Assembly (NCBI GenBank): GCA_964539975.1
Contig: CAZIKK010000009.1
Location: 1-64,000 of the forward strand
Length of the DNA stretch: 64,000 bases
Direction of reading: 5' to 3'
Source: 38-11 sp964539975
Lineage (GTDB): Bacteria; Bacillota; Clostridia; Tissierellales; Dethiosulfatibacteraceae
Shown here: in pieces, positions 18,244 through 27,204 of the stretch
Layout of the letters: every line of letters begins with the position of its first letter
How positions within the stretch are numbered: position 1 is the first letter of the stretch
Made by a program: the position numbers and the translations under genes
The notes under the pieces: generated by a model
Databases searched by the model: none
Told to the model about the DNA's origin: nothing
The model's input: the letters and a program-made list of their open reading frames with translations, nothing else

Positions 18244-18256
18244 GTTTTTATTTGTG

Positions 18257-19177
18257 TCATTGCCATATCCATAAAATCATGGGAGTTGCCACAACAGCAA
18301 CCAAAATGCTTAAAGGTAGCCCTAGTTTCCAATAATCATTAAAATGGTATCCTCCCGGTCCCATAACCAGCGTATTGGATTGATGTCCAATGGGCGTTAG
18401 AAAAGCGCAAGAGGCGCCTATGGCAACACTCATCAAAAACATGTCAATAGAGCCTCCCATTCCTACGCCTATTTCAACCGCAATAGGTGCCATGATTAAA
18501 GCCGCTGCCGCATTATTGACTATATTAGATAATAACATGGTAAAAACAATCACCAACATTAGTGTCAACCACAAAGGAGCGGATAAAGCGATCATCAAAA
18601 TTCCATCCGCTATCACCATTGCGCCTCCCGTTGTTTCTAAAGCTTGACTTACAGGGATGATTGATCCCAATAAAACAATTATGGGCCAGTCAATGCTTTC
18701 GTAGGCTTCTTTCAGTGTTATTAACTTGGTTAATACCATCCATACTGCCGCTGACATAAATGCCACTTGAACGGGTAGAAGACCTATGGCAGATACGATC
18801 AATGACGTAGCAAAAATTCCCATACTCAGCAACAGACGTCTTGGTTTTCCAATATTCAGACCTCTTTCAGCTAATGGCAAGCACCCTAATTGGTTGATCG
18901 TTTCTGATATGGTTTCCGCCACTCCTTGTATCAGTATGATGTCTCCTGATTTCAATCTTACCGTATCAGGTGGCTTATGAATTCTTGCTCCCTCTCGCGC
19001 TACTCCCAACAAATTAATGCCAAATCTCGTTCTCAAATTTAAAGATCTTGCCGTTCTTCCTATCATATTGGAATGATTCATGATAATTGCTTCTGAAACC
19101 ACTATTTCTTCAGAACTCAAGACTTTTTCATCGAACTTTTCAGATTCAGTGAGTTCCAACCCACCTTCATCCATCAT
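18257..19177 (-). CDS. SLC13-family carrier, C-terminal part (second RCK_C domain plus second membrane half)
   Basis: 306 residues. Residues about 25-105 are an RCK_C domain (SEAIIMNHSNMIGRT to GDIILIQGVAETI). The rest is the second membrane half of an SLC13/ArsB-type carrier, with MLLSNIVNNAAAALIMAPIA and TPIGHQSNTLVMGPGGY. Alone it lacks the first half, which is encoded by the gene ending at 19174. The ATG at 19177 overlaps the upstream stop (ATGA) inside a run of six A (19177-19182). No ribosome site precedes it, only an A-run. It is either a true two-subunit carrier made by translational coupling, a -1 frameshift product, or an indel in the A-run. Confidence 0.85.
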   Translation of the reverse strand: MMDEGGLELTESEKFDEKVLSSEEIVVSEAIIMNHSNMIGRTARSLNLRTRFGINLLGVAREGARIHKPPDTVRLKSGDIILIQGVAETISETINQLGCLPLAERGLNIGKPRRLLLSMGIFATSLIVSAIGLLPVQVAFMSAAVWMVLTKLITLKEAYESIDWPIIVLLGSIIPVSQALETTGGAMVIADGILMIALSAPLWLTLMLVIVFTMLLSNIVNNAAAALIMAPIAVEIGVGMGGSIDMFLMSVAIGASCAFLTPIGHQSNTLVMGPGGYHFNDYWKLGLPLSILVAVVATPMILWIWQ

Positions 19178-20031
19178 TTTTTGATGGTATCTGTGGCCGC
19201 TTCCACTATTACTGTGTCGCCTGATTCGAAGATGCGATAGGGAGAAGGTGCAGGAAATGTTTTTCCTTTTCTTATGAGACTAACTACGATCACATCTTCC
19301 TCAGTAACAGACACAAGATCCTGAATCGTCTTTCCTACCATCTCAGAAGTGTCAGGGATATGCAGTTCTGTGATATAATCATTGATTTCAAACAACTCTT
19401 CTCTAGAACGCCCACCCTTTCGCTCAGGGATCAATCGCCAACCGATAATCATAATGAACAAGACTCCTACCAAAGCCACCATGGCACCAACAGGTGCAAA
19501 ATCAAACATGCGAAAAGGCTCCACGTTCAATGCGTTTCCTCTGTAAGAGGAAATGATGATGTTAGGGGGTGTTCCCACCAAAGTCACCAATCCACCCAAC
19601 AAAGAGCCAAATGCCAATGGCATTAAAAAAATGGAAGGAGATTGATTGTTTTTTCTTGCCAATCTGATGGCAACAGGCATCATAATTGCCAATGCTCCTA
19701 TATTGTTCATAAAGGCAGAGCTGATAGTGACCGCCACCATCATAAAAATCAACTGTTTTATCACTTGATCCCCAGCCTTATTCATGTTTTTTGCTATTAC
19801 ATCTACAATACCTGAATTCATCATGCCTTTGCTAACTACCAACACGGCAGCCACAGTAATCACTGCTGGGTGTCCAAAGCCACTGAAAGCCATGTCAACA
19901 GGGACAAGGTTTAGTATTGTTGCCACAATTAATGTGATCAAAGCAATTAAATCATATCGCCACTTGCCCCATATGAAATTTAATAACATGCCTATAAGTA
20001 TTGCAAAAATCAAAATCTGATTCCCTGTCAT
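19174..20031 (-). CDS. SLC13-family carrier, N-terminal part (first membrane half plus first RCK_C domain)
   Basis: 285 residues. About five membrane helices include the family loop FMNNIGALAIMMPVAIRLAR and VGTPPNIIISSYRG. An RCK_C domain follows at about 205-280 (ELHIPDTSEMVGKTIQDL to FESGDTVIVEAA). Together with the downstream gene it adds up to 591 residues, the length of an intact SLC13-RCK_C carrier such as the one at 9104-10894. GAGGAAG precedes the ATG, 9 bases after the butyrate kinase stop. It is therefore in the sirtuin-to-carrier operon. The substrate is unknown; dicarboxylate or another organic anion would suit a fermentation context. Confidence 0.87.
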   Translation of the reverse strand: MTGNQILIFAILIGMLLNFIWGKWRYDLIALITLIVATILNLVPVDMAFSGFGHPAVITVAAVLVVSKGMMNSGIVDVIAKNMNKAGDQVIKQLIFMMVAVTISSAFMNNIGALAIMMPVAIRLARKNNQSPSIFLMPLAFGSLLGGLVTLVGTPPNIIISSYRGNALNVEPFRMFDFAPVGAMVALVGVLFIMIIGWRLIPERKGGRSREELFEINDYITELHIPDTSEMVGKTIQDLVSVTEEDVIVVSLIRKGKTFPAPSPYRIFESGDTVIVEAATDTIKK

Positions 20032-20040
20032 TTTCTTCCT

Positions 20041-21117
20041 CTATTCTAAATCGTATGTATGGGCGTCTTCCTTTCCAAGCAACACTCTTTCAACACCCAA
20101 GGCCAAAGATTCTAGTTCATTCTCACCTGGAATAATTTCAACCGAAGCAATAAATCGCACTCTTTTTGTAATCCAATCTGTTATCGTATTGGAGTAAGCA
20201 ATTCCACCTGTTAAGATGATGCCATCCACTTTTCCTTCCACCACTGTCGCCAACTCGCCAATAGACTTAGCTACTTGATAAGCCATTGCTTCATAAATAA
20301 GTTTGGCTTTCTCGTCTCCTTCTTTGATTTTTTTCTCAACCTCTAAGGCACTGTTGGTGTTCAAATGAGCAACTAGCCCACCTCTTCCTCTTGACATTTT
20401 CTTCATAGTCTGTAAATCGTATTGTCCCGAATAGCATTCAATAATTAATTGGTTGCATGGAACTCTCCCTGCTCTTTCTGGAGAAAACGGTCCTTCATCA
20501 TCCGATACCACATCAATCATTTTGCCATTCTGATGGATACTGAGCGTGATTCCTCCTCCAAGGTGCGCTACAATAGCTGTTATCGTTTCATAATCCCTAT
20601 TCCATTTTAACGCGACTTTTCTACAAACTGCCTTCATGTTCAAAGTATGAACCAAACTTTTTCTAGGTATGGAAGGCATGCCAGATATCCTTGAGATGTC
20701 TGACAGTTCATCTGTGCTGATCCCATCATATATATAGGCGGGAATATTCCATTCCTTGCTCAAGTCAAACCCAATCAGAACCGCCAGGTTTGAAGCATGT
20801 TCAATATAAGGTCTCACACGGATTCTCTCTGCCATTTTTTCATTGATTAGATACGCACCTCCTTTAATAGGCGGCAAAGGTGCTCCCCTTGATGCAATAG
20901 CATCTATTGTACTGACCGGCATATTCGATGCTTGCAAATAAGAAAGAATTCCGCTTTTTCTCATATCATACTGATCTCCAATACGGGGAAATACCGCCAG
21001 TTCATTGGCTGAATGCTCAATATTTGTCCGTAACAATTCTTTACCATTTTCATAAACTGCCATTTTCGTAGATGTGGACCCTGGGTTGATCGCCAAAATT
21101 CGATAGTTGTTCTTCAT
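20041..21117 (-). CDS. buk: Butyrate kinase
   Basis: 358 residues, typical for Buk. It is an ASKHA-fold acyl kinase with ILAINPGSTSTKMAVY (phosphate 1), AHLGGGITLSI (adenosine/phosphate 2) and GIILTGGIAYS near the end. It interconverts butyryl phosphate plus ADP with butyrate plus ATP; branched-chain acyl phosphates are also used by some members. I chose the ATG at 21117 since GGAGAGG is 8 bases upstream; an in-frame TTG at 21141 has no site. No phosphotransbutyrylase gene is adjacent, which is unusual because ptb and buk are normally paired. Its operon neighbours are an ANKH/MATE-like protein and a split anion carrier. Confidence 0.95.
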   Translation of the reverse strand: MKNNYRILAINPGSTSTKMAVYENGKELLRTNIEHSANELAVFPRIGDQYDMRKSGILSYLQASNMPVSTIDAIASRGAPLPPIKGGAYLINEKMAERIRVRPYIEHASNLAVLIGFDLSKEWNIPAYIYDGISTDELSDISRISGMPSIPRKSLVHTLNMKAVCRKVALKWNRDYETITAIVAHLGGGITLSIHQNGKMIDVVSDDEGPFSPERAGRVPCNQLIIECYSGQYDLQTMKKMSRGRGGLVAHLNTNSALEVEKKIKEGDEKAKLIYEAMAYQVAKSIGELATVVEGKVDGIILTGGIAYSNTITDWITKRVRFIASVEIIPGENELESLALGVERVLLGKEDAHTYDLE

Positions 21118-21160
21118 AAATACATCCTCTCCATTCCTCAATCAATAAAGTATTACTTGC

Positions 21161-22639
21161 TTAGGCTTTAGCAACTTCCTTTTCTTTTCTGTCTACCTTT
21201 CTAATAGCTATGAATAAATAGGTGCATTCCACCATTTCTCCCATCACCATGGCAACCGCTCCAATGATAGCTGGATTTACAGGTTGCATTTTTGCACCTG
21301 TGAGGACAGTGAGTATCAACACTCCTAAATTGATCATTTTTCCTATGCTGACGATTTTTGTACTCTGCCGTTTCAAAAACAGTCCCCACATGTATTGCCT
21401 AGTCACAAAAAACATAGGCAATAAAGCCATTACTTTCAGGACATCCGCAGCCATTGTACTGATCACTTCGTCTGTTCCCATTAAATTATGCAATACAAAA
21501 TAGCCAATAGGCGTAAACCCTATCAAACTCACTCCTATAGATAAAGTCAATCCTACTAACAAAGCAAACCGTTTAACTGAGCGATAATTGGCTTCTGTAT
21601 CTTTTTCCTGCAAAAAATTAAGTGGTACTTGATGAAACATCATCAACGGTGCCAAAGCCAAAAATCCAACAGACCAACCCACCGCATAGGCTGATATGGC
21701 AATCTCAGGTTGTGGTGTCCGAGCTAGTCCTGCATTGATAATCGGGTTGGATGTCGTTCTAAGCAATGCGGTTACAACAAGCGGTACGAAAAACACAAAA
21801 ATTGTGCCATAGCTGATTTCTTTTTTGTGAGAAAAATCACCCTCTAAAAATTGTGTTTGCTTTTCAATAGCTCTCGGTATATCCGGTGTTTGTCTTCGTA
21901 CAATTATTACAACCGTCAATGCTTCTACAAACAACGCGGCCGCAAAAATCCCTGGCGCAAAATAAGACCCTGGTAAAAAGCTCATGTTTTCTGCTACAAG
22001 TACCATGATCCCTACAAAGATCACGCGCATCACCGATGCAATAGTGACAATAGGTGTCATTCTCAGTTTGATAGCCACTCCTTGATAAAAATCTCTTACC
22101 GATACAAACAAAGGAAATAAAATCAATACCCTTAGCATAATGATGGCTTCTTCCAACACTTGACCCTCTACACCGATCAACCGGCTCATCATCCATCTTG
22201 ACATGTTTGAAAAAGCAAAGATGGAAAAAAGTCCCACTATGATAAAGCCCATCAATGTGACAAAGCGGCTGATCATTTGATAGCTTTTTTTATCTGTTGT
22301 CAAAGATACCATGGTGTGTTTAATCATGGATACAGGATTTTGAATCATTTGTAGAATGCTTTTTGTAACAGAAAAGGCTGATATCAAAACTTCTGGCGAA
22401 GGAAACCTTGCCAAAGCCGCGTTAAACAAAGAATGGGTTGTTGCTATCAGCACTTGTGTCATCGCCAACGGCACAAAAAAACGCAATTGTTCTATGGATG
22501 AAATCGATTTTTCAGTACCCTTGGCTTGTGAATCTGTCAATTCCGTTTTTTCTTCAAGTCGTGAAATAAGATCTCCTCCTCGTGTTAGATCGTTCGTGTG
22601 AGACTCTAAAATTCTATCGGATTTATCCCCTTTTTTCAA
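21161..22639 (-). CDS. MATE/MOP-superfamily membrane protein, ANKH-like
   Basis: Up to 492 residues. About twelve membrane helices form two related halves: RFFVPLAMTQVLIATTHSLF in the first is matched by FFVPLVVTALLRTTSNPIIN in the second. The pattern resembles the progressive-ankylosis (ANKH) branch of the MOP flippase superfamily rather than drug-type MATE pumps. The first 45 residues are polar and unlike a membrane protein start. The only ATG-like option at the 5' end is a TTG at 22639 overlapping the acetyltransferase by 17 bases, without a clear site. A strong GGAGGAG lies ahead of an in-frame ATT at 22567 instead, so the true start is uncertain. The substrate is unknown; organic anion or phosphate export is possible. 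Confidence 0.82.
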   Translation of the reverse strand: MKKGDKSDRILESHTNDLTRGGDLISRLEEKTELTDSQAKGTEKSISSIEQLRFFVPLAMTQVLIATTHSLFNAALARFPSPEVLISAFSVTKSILQMIQNPVSMIKHTMVSLTTDKKSYQMISRFVTLMGFIIVGLFSIFAFSNMSRWMMSRLIGVEGQVLEEAIIMLRVLILFPLFVSVRDFYQGVAIKLRMTPIVTIASVMRVIFVGIMVLVAENMSFLPGSYFAPGIFAAALFVEALTVVIIVRRQTPDIPRAIEKQTQFLEGDFSHKKEISYGTIFVFFVPLVVTALLRTTSNPIINAGLARTPQPEIAISAYAVGWSVGFLALAPLMMFHQVPLNFLQEKDTEANYRSVKRFALLVGLTLSIGVSLIGFTPIGYFVLHNLMGTDEVISTMAADVLKVMALLPMFFVTRQYMWGLFLKRQSTKIVSIGKMINLGVLILTVLTGAKMQPVNPAIIGAVAMVMGEMVECTYLFIAIRKVDRKEKEVAKA

Positions 22640-23138
22640 GCAAGTATTCTCTTTTTAGCAGAGAAAAGACCATCTGGCTTCTGTAGCCATTTTGATCTTT
22701 ATGGCTTTCTCTAAGGGTTCCCTCATATACCATCCCCAATTTTTTATACAACGCAATACCCCTAATATTGTCTGTGAACACATCCAACCAAAACCGATTC
22801 ATACCTATCGCATCAAAAGCATATCCCATCAAACCTTTAATGATTTCCTCGCCAAATCCATCTCTTTTTTCTGAAATGGCAATACGTCTTAACTCCATCA
22901 CTTCTGAATCCTTGTCTATGTTGACCAGCATGAATCCAACGGGTGCTTCATTCTTTATTTTCTCAATCATCCATAATCCCAACTGCTTCGATTCCATTTG
23001 TTTTACATGGATTTCGTAAGATTCTTGGAAAACAAAGGAACAATTATCAATATGACTCTCTTGAGACATAATGAAGTCAATATCTGTCTCTTTGGCTTCT
23101 CGAACTCTCAACCGACTTGTCTTAAATAATTGTTTCAA
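22623..23138 (-). CDS. GNAT-family N-acetyltransferase
   Basis: 171 residues of the RimJ/RimL-like GNAT type. It has TSRLRVREAKETDIDFI at the front, the acetyl-CoA loop region RRIAISEKRDGFGEEIIKG, and FWLDVFTDNIRGIALYKKLGMVYEGTLRE at the end. The start is a TTG (23138) with GGAGG 7 bases upstream. It overlaps the sirtuin stop codon, so the two are tightly coupled. The substrate may be a protein alpha- or lysine-amino group or a small molecule; coupling with a deacetylase argues for protein, but that is inference. Confidence 0.9.
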   Translation of the reverse strand: MKQLFKTSRLRVREAKETDIDFIMSQESHIDNCSFVFQESYEIHVKQMESKQLGLWMIEKIKNEAPVGFMLVNIDKDSEVMELRRIAISEKRDGFGEEIIKGLMGYAFDAIGMNRFWLDVFTDNIRGIALYKKLGMVYEGTLRESHKDQNGYRSQMVFSLLKREYLLEKRG

Positions 23139-23848
23139 ATCTGTTCCTCCAATTTCAGCAATATTTTCTGAGCATCCCCTTCAATACATAAATCAAAGTC
23201 TCTTCCCATATGGACTTCTCGATTTATGTAGACTTTTCGACCTGATGTGAGAAATGGCAACTGGTTTACTGGATACACCTGTAAGCTTGTGCCAATGACC
23301 ATCACCAAATCAGCCTCTTTGATAGCCACCGTTGCATTTGTCAAAGATTCACCAGATAATGATTCGCCGAACAAGACCACATTAGGTCTGAGTCTCCCTC
23401 CACAGATTTTACAAGGTTTTTTTTCTAAAAAAGCTTCTTCTTCTGCCTCTCGCTTACAGTCGTGACATCGATGCGTTCGTATCGAGCCATGAAGACAAAG
23501 CACCTTTTGATTTCCTGACAACCTATGGAAATCATCCACATTTTGGGTCACAACTGTATCCACCAACTGATCTTTCTCCCATTTGGCAATCACATCATAG
23601 CCTTTGTGCGGTTGTTTGCTCTTCAGGTTTTCAATACGTTTTTTGTAAAAGCTATGGAACAAGTCGTAGTTTTCTTCAATGGTCTCGGGACGAGCAACCA
23701 TCATAGGGTTCACTTTCTTCCAAAGCCCTTCTTCAGACCTGAAATCAGGGATTCCGCTTTCGGTCGACATGCCTGCCCCAGTTAATATCACCGTTTTTCG
23801 AGATTCTTTCATCCATGACACCAGTTTATCCATGTCTTCTTTATTCAT
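23135..23848 (-). CDS. Sir2-family NAD-dependent protein deacylase (first of two)
   Basis: 237 residues. Key sites are all present: GAGMSTESGIPDFRS (NAD), TQNVDDFH, the catalytic His in LCLHGS, a four-Cys zinc site (CHDC, CKIC), NVVLFGE and GTSLQVYPVNQLP. It removes acetyl or other acyl groups from lysine with NAD. I chose the ATG at 23848, as AAAGGAGG lies 7 bases upstream. It heads an operon with an acetyltransferase whose start overlaps its stop, then the ANKH-like gene and butyrate kinase. It lies 26 bases behind the leuS terminator, so its own promoter is not obvious. Confidence 0.94.
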   Translation of the reverse strand: MNKEDMDKLVSWMKESRKTVILTGAGMSTESGIPDFRSEEGLWKKVNPMMVARPETIEENYDLFHSFYKKRIENLKSKQPHKGYDVIAKWEKDQLVDTVVTQNVDDFHRLSGNQKVLCLHGSIRTHRCHDCKREAEEEAFLEKKPCKICGGRLRPNVVLFGESLSGESLTNATVAIKEADLVMVIGTSLQVYPVNQLPFLTSGRKVYINREVHMGRDFDLCIEGDAQKILLKLEEQI

Positions 23849-23873
23849 TCTTGAACCTCCTTTGTTAAATAGC

Positions 23874-23901
23874 AAAAAAGCAGAGAATATACATCCTCTG
23901 C
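23874..23901 (-). terminator. Terminator of leuS
   Basis: GCAGAG/CTCTGC stem (23880-23885, 23896-23901) followed on the minus strand by TTTTTT. It lies 10 bases past the leuS stop. Confidence 0.85.
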
Positions 23902-23910
23902 CGTTTCAAA

Positions 23911-26322
23911 TTATTTCACCACAATATTGTAAATCTTCCCTGGTACAAAGATTTCTTTCACAATTTTCTTATCTCCTATTATGGCCTGTATATTACTATC
24001 TTTAAGAGCTTCTGTTTGCACAACTGTCTTATCTGCATCTTTTGGAATCAGGATCTTGCCTCTTACTTTTCCATTGATTTGAACAGGCATTTCAATCACA
24101 TCTTCGACTGTTTTTTCCTCGTCCCATTCAGGCCACTGAGCTTGGTTCAACATTTCTCCAAACGCTTGTAACTCCCATATTTCTTCAGTTACATGTGGTG
24201 CAATGGGGTTCAATAAAATCAAGAGTGTCTTTAACTCACCACGTGTGACACTTCCTTTGTCATATATATCATTGATCAATGCCATCATAGCAGCTACCGC
24301 TGTATTGTATTTCATTTCCTCATAATCTTCAGAAACTTTCTTAATCGTTTTGTGCATAGCGGTCTGCAATTCTTTGCTAAAGTCTTCTTCCTCCGTTAGA
24401 ATATCTTGAAGTTTCCATACCCTATCCAAAAATCGCTTTGATCCTTTCACAGAGCTTTCATTCCAAGGAGCCGGCTTCTCATAGTCTCCGATGAACATGA
24501 CATACGTTCTAAGTGTGTCTGCACCAAACTCTTCAATAATATCGTTGGGGTTAACCACATTTCCTTTTGACTTTGACATCTTATCTCCATCTGAGCCAAG
24601 AATTAAGCCTTGTGCAGTTCTTTTTGCGTAAGGTTCTTTTGTGGGAACCTCCCCAATATCGTATAAGAATCGATGCCAGAATCTTGAATAAAGCAAGTGT
24701 CTCGTAACATGCTCCATCCCTCCATTATACCAATCAACTTGTCCCCAATAAGCCAATTTTTCTTTATCTGCAAAAGCTTTTTGGTTCTGATTATCGATAT
24801 AACGAAGAAAATACCAGCTAGATCCTGCCCATTGAGGCATGGTGTCTGTTTCTCTTTTTGCTTGTCCACCACACTTCGGACAGGTGGTATTTACCCACTC
24901 TTCTATTGCTGATAACGGTGACTCGCCTGTATCTGTAGGCTCATAACGTTCCACCTTTGGCAATGTCACTGGTAAATCTTCCTCCGGTACTGGAACAATC
25001 CCACATGAAGGACAATGTATGATCGGGAAAGGTTCTCCCCAATATCTTTGTCGATTAAATGCCCAATCTTTCATCTTGTAGTTCACTGTTCGTTTGCCTA
25101 GATTGTTCTTTTCTAAATGATCACTGATTCTCTCAATAGCATCTTTAACATTCAGTCCATTGATAAGGTCTGAATTAACCAATATTCCTGAATGTGTGTC
25201 CGTATAAGCTTCTTTCTCTATGTCGCCACCTTGGATTACTTCTACAATCGGAATATTGAATTTTTTAGCAAATTCCCAGTCTCTCGTATCATGTCCAGGG
25301 ACTGCCATGATTGCACCTGTTCCATATCCCATCATGACATAGTCCGCAACCCAAATCGGCACTTCTTTTCCGTTGACAGGGTTGATGGCTTTCAATCCTT
25401 TGATTTCAACTCCTGATTTTTCCTTGACAAGTTGAACCCTTTCAAATTCCGTTTTCTTTTGAGCTTCATCCTGGTATTGATGAATCTCTTTCATGTTGGC
25501 AATCTGGTCATGGTACTTCACCAAGTAAGGATGTTCTGGAGAAATGACCATGAAAGTTGCCCCATATAACGTATCCGGTCGCGTAGTGAACACTGTCAAT
25601 TGGTCTTCTGTATCTTTAATTCTAAAATAGACTTCCGCACCAGTGGATTTACCTATCCAATTTTCTTGCTCCAATCGAATCCGGGGTAGGTAATTCACTT
25701 CGTTCAATCCATCCAGCAGCTTTTCCGCATACTCACGAATCTTTAAAAACCAAACATCTTTTTGCATTTGAACCACTTCGCTACCACAGCGGTCACATTG
25801 ACCTTCTCTAAAATCCTCATTGGCCAAAACCACCTTGCAGCCACTACAAAAATTCACAAATGTTTTATCTCTAAAAGCCAATCCATGGTTGAACAGCTTG
25901 AGAAAAATCCACTGAGTCCATTTGTAATACTCAGGATCAGTGGTATCCACAACACGATCCCAATCAAAAGAATAGCCAATTCTTTTTAATTGGTCGGAAA
26001 ATATCTCAATATTTCGATCTGTTACAACCCTAGGGTGTTCTCCTGTTTGAATCGCATAATTCTCAGTTGGCAATCCAAAAGCATCAAATCCAATCGGGAA
26101 CAATACATTGTATCCCTGGAGCCTTCTTTTCCTCGACAAGACTTCCAAGGATGTGTACGCTCTTACATGACCCACGTGCAGTCCTGCTCCTGATGGGTAT
26201 GGAAACTCCACCAAACTATAGTATTTCGGTTTCTTAGAAAAATCTTCTGCCTTGAAAGTACCGTTTTCTTCCCAATTTTTTTGCCACTTCGTTTCTATTC
26301 TTTCTGGATGATATGATCCCAT
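23911..26322 (-). CDS. leuS: Leucyl-tRNA synthetase
   Basis: 803 residues, the bacterial class-I length. The HIGH-type motif is in PSGAGLHVGHVRAY, the KMSKS loop in DGDKMSKSKGN, and the CP1 editing domain has TTRPDTLYGATF. Zinc knuckles CSGC and CDRC are also visible. It charges tRNA-Leu and edits norvaline-like errors. GGGAGGT precedes the ATG. No T-box motif appears in the 190-base upstream gap, unlike metG and leuA here; only a hairpin is present. Confidence 0.98.
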   Translation of the reverse strand: MGSYHPERIETKWQKNWEENGTFKAEDFSKKPKYYSLVEFPYPSGAGLHVGHVRAYTSLEVLSRKRRLQGYNVLFPIGFDAFGLPTENYAIQTGEHPRVVTDRNIEIFSDQLKRIGYSFDWDRVVDTTDPEYYKWTQWIFLKLFNHGLAFRDKTFVNFCSGCKVVLANEDFREGQCDRCGSEVVQMQKDVWFLKIREYAEKLLDGLNEVNYLPRIRLEQENWIGKSTGAEVYFRIKDTEDQLTVFTTRPDTLYGATFMVISPEHPYLVKYHDQIANMKEIHQYQDEAQKKTEFERVQLVKEKSGVEIKGLKAINPVNGKEVPIWVADYVMMGYGTGAIMAVPGHDTRDWEFAKKFNIPIVEVIQGGDIEKEAYTDTHSGILVNSDLINGLNVKDAIERISDHLEKNNLGKRTVNYKMKDWAFNRQRYWGEPFPIIHCPSCGIVPVPEEDLPVTLPKVERYEPTDTGESPLSAIEEWVNTTCPKCGGQAKRETDTMPQWAGSSWYFLRYIDNQNQKAFADKEKLAYWGQVDWYNGGMEHVTRHLLYSRFWHRFLYDIGEVPTKEPYAKRTAQGLILGSDGDKMSKSKGNVVNPNDIIEEFGADTLRTYVMFIGDYEKPAPWNESSVKGSKRFLDRVWKLQDILTEEEDFSKELQTAMHKTIKKVSEDYEEMKYNTAVAAMMALINDIYDKGSVTRGELKTLLILLNPIAPHVTEEIWELQAFGEMLNQAQWPEWDEEKTVEDVIEMPVQINGKVRGKILIPKDADKTVVQTEALKDSNIQAIIGDKKIVKEIFVPGKIYNIVVK

Positions 26323-26390
26323 TACCTGTTACCTCCCGATTCCTATCTCATGTTATCCATTTTTTCTCACTGTCTATGCATCCTATGTAT

Positions 26391-26420
26391 AACAGCTTTT
26401 CACATATGCGAAAAGCTGTT
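26391..26420. terminator. Hairpin between the acetyltransferase gene and leuS
   Basis: 11-bp stem AACAGCTTTTC/GAAAAGCTGTT with an 8-base loop. T-tracts are weak on both strands (GTTTTC on the plus, ATACAT on the minus), so it may be a weak terminator of the acetyltransferase gene. Confidence 0.55.
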
Positions 26421-26511
26421 GTTTTCAAATGAAATCCATCCTGTATTATATCAAACCCGTCTATTTTAATCAAATATTTCTTTACTTATACGCTTCAAGA
26501 TGAGCCGTCTT

Positions 26512-27090
26512 CTATTTATCATTATAAATGGCGAAATGCCAATGATCTTCCCAAATCCCATTGATTTTTAAATACCTCTTCGAAAAACCTTCTTTTTCAA
26601 AATTCAACTTCTCTACAACACGCAAAGATCGGTGATTCCTTGGTATGATGTTCGCTTCAATTCGATGCAATCCATAATAATCAAACATAATTTCTATCCC
26701 TTTTCTTATCGCTTCTGTCATGTATCCTTGGTTCAATTCATCTTTATCTAATTTATATGCCAAAAAGCAGGACTTGAAATTTCCATAGATTAAGTTACTA
26801 AAACAAATATTGCCAATGGCTTTCTCCGGGTTCTCTTTTTTGAACAACCATAGCCTAAGAAAATCTCTATCCTTGAATAATCGGTATTCATACCTGAGTA
26901 AATTGGCTTGACCTTTTTTTGTGTAGAAGCCTTCTTCTCTGTCTGGATCCCATTCTTCCAAAAAATTTCTATTTCTCCAGTAATAACTCAATGCCACTTC
27001 CGCTTGGTGAGGCTTCAGTACTTTCAACCACAACCTTTCTGTCTCATATGTCGTATCATCGTTTTCATGGTATCTGTCAAAAATTCCCAT
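26512..27090 (-). CDS. GNAT-family acetyltransferase, RimJ/RimL-like
   Basis: 192 residues with the fold signature ERLWLKVLKPHQAEVALSYY, the CoA-binding stretch LNQGYMTEAIRKGIEIMFDY and the late RIEANIIPRNHRSLRVVEKLNF. Ribosomal-protein or small-molecule acetylation is typical for this branch; the substrate is not visible. I chose the ATG at 27090, with AAAAGG 8 bases upstream, over the GTG at 27099. It has its own promoter abutting the glnA terminator. Confidence 0.9.
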   Translation of the reverse strand: MGIFDRYHENDDTTYETERLWLKVLKPHQAEVALSYYWRNRNFLEEWDPDREEGFYTKKGQANLLRYEYRLFKDRDFLRLWLFKKENPEKAIGNICFSNLIYGNFKSCFLAYKLDKDELNQGYMTEAIRKGIEIMFDYYGLHRIEANIIPRNHRSLRVVEKLNFEKEGFSKRYLKINGIWEDHWHFAIYNDK

Positions 27091-27119
27091 CTTATTCACC
27101 TTTTCTGTTTTCTGCCTCT

Positions 27120-27148
27120 ATTCTACAATCTCCGTCCTATTATGGCAA
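27120..27148 (-). promoter_or_regulatory. Promoter of the RimJ/RimL-like gene
   Basis: TTGCCA (27143-27148), 17-bp spacer, TAGAAT (27120-27125) on the minus strand; the -35 box touches the end of the glnA terminator palindrome. Confidence 0.6.
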
Positions 27149-27195
27149 CAAAATTAACAGCATCTGCCTAATTAGGCAGATGCTGTTAATTTTGT
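27148..27195. terminator. 48-bp perfect palindrome, terminator after glnA
   Basis: A 24-bp arm is exactly mirrored with no spacer (centre at 27171/27172, CCTAATTAGG). It lies 9 bases past the glnA stop. The T-tract on the minus strand is short (TTAATTTTGT). It most likely ends glnA transcription; its length and lack of any mismatch are unusual. Confidence 0.8.
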
Positions 27196-27204
27196 GCAGT
27201 GGTG

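Noticed and set aside
22540..22639. Riboswitch-like leader in front of the ANKH-like gene
   Set aside because: The stretch is open in frame and overlaps the previous gene; no known aptamer pattern was seen.
26323..26511. T-box leader for leuS
   Set aside because: No T-box sequence or antiterminator pattern is present in the 190-base gap; only one hairpin with a weak T-tract.
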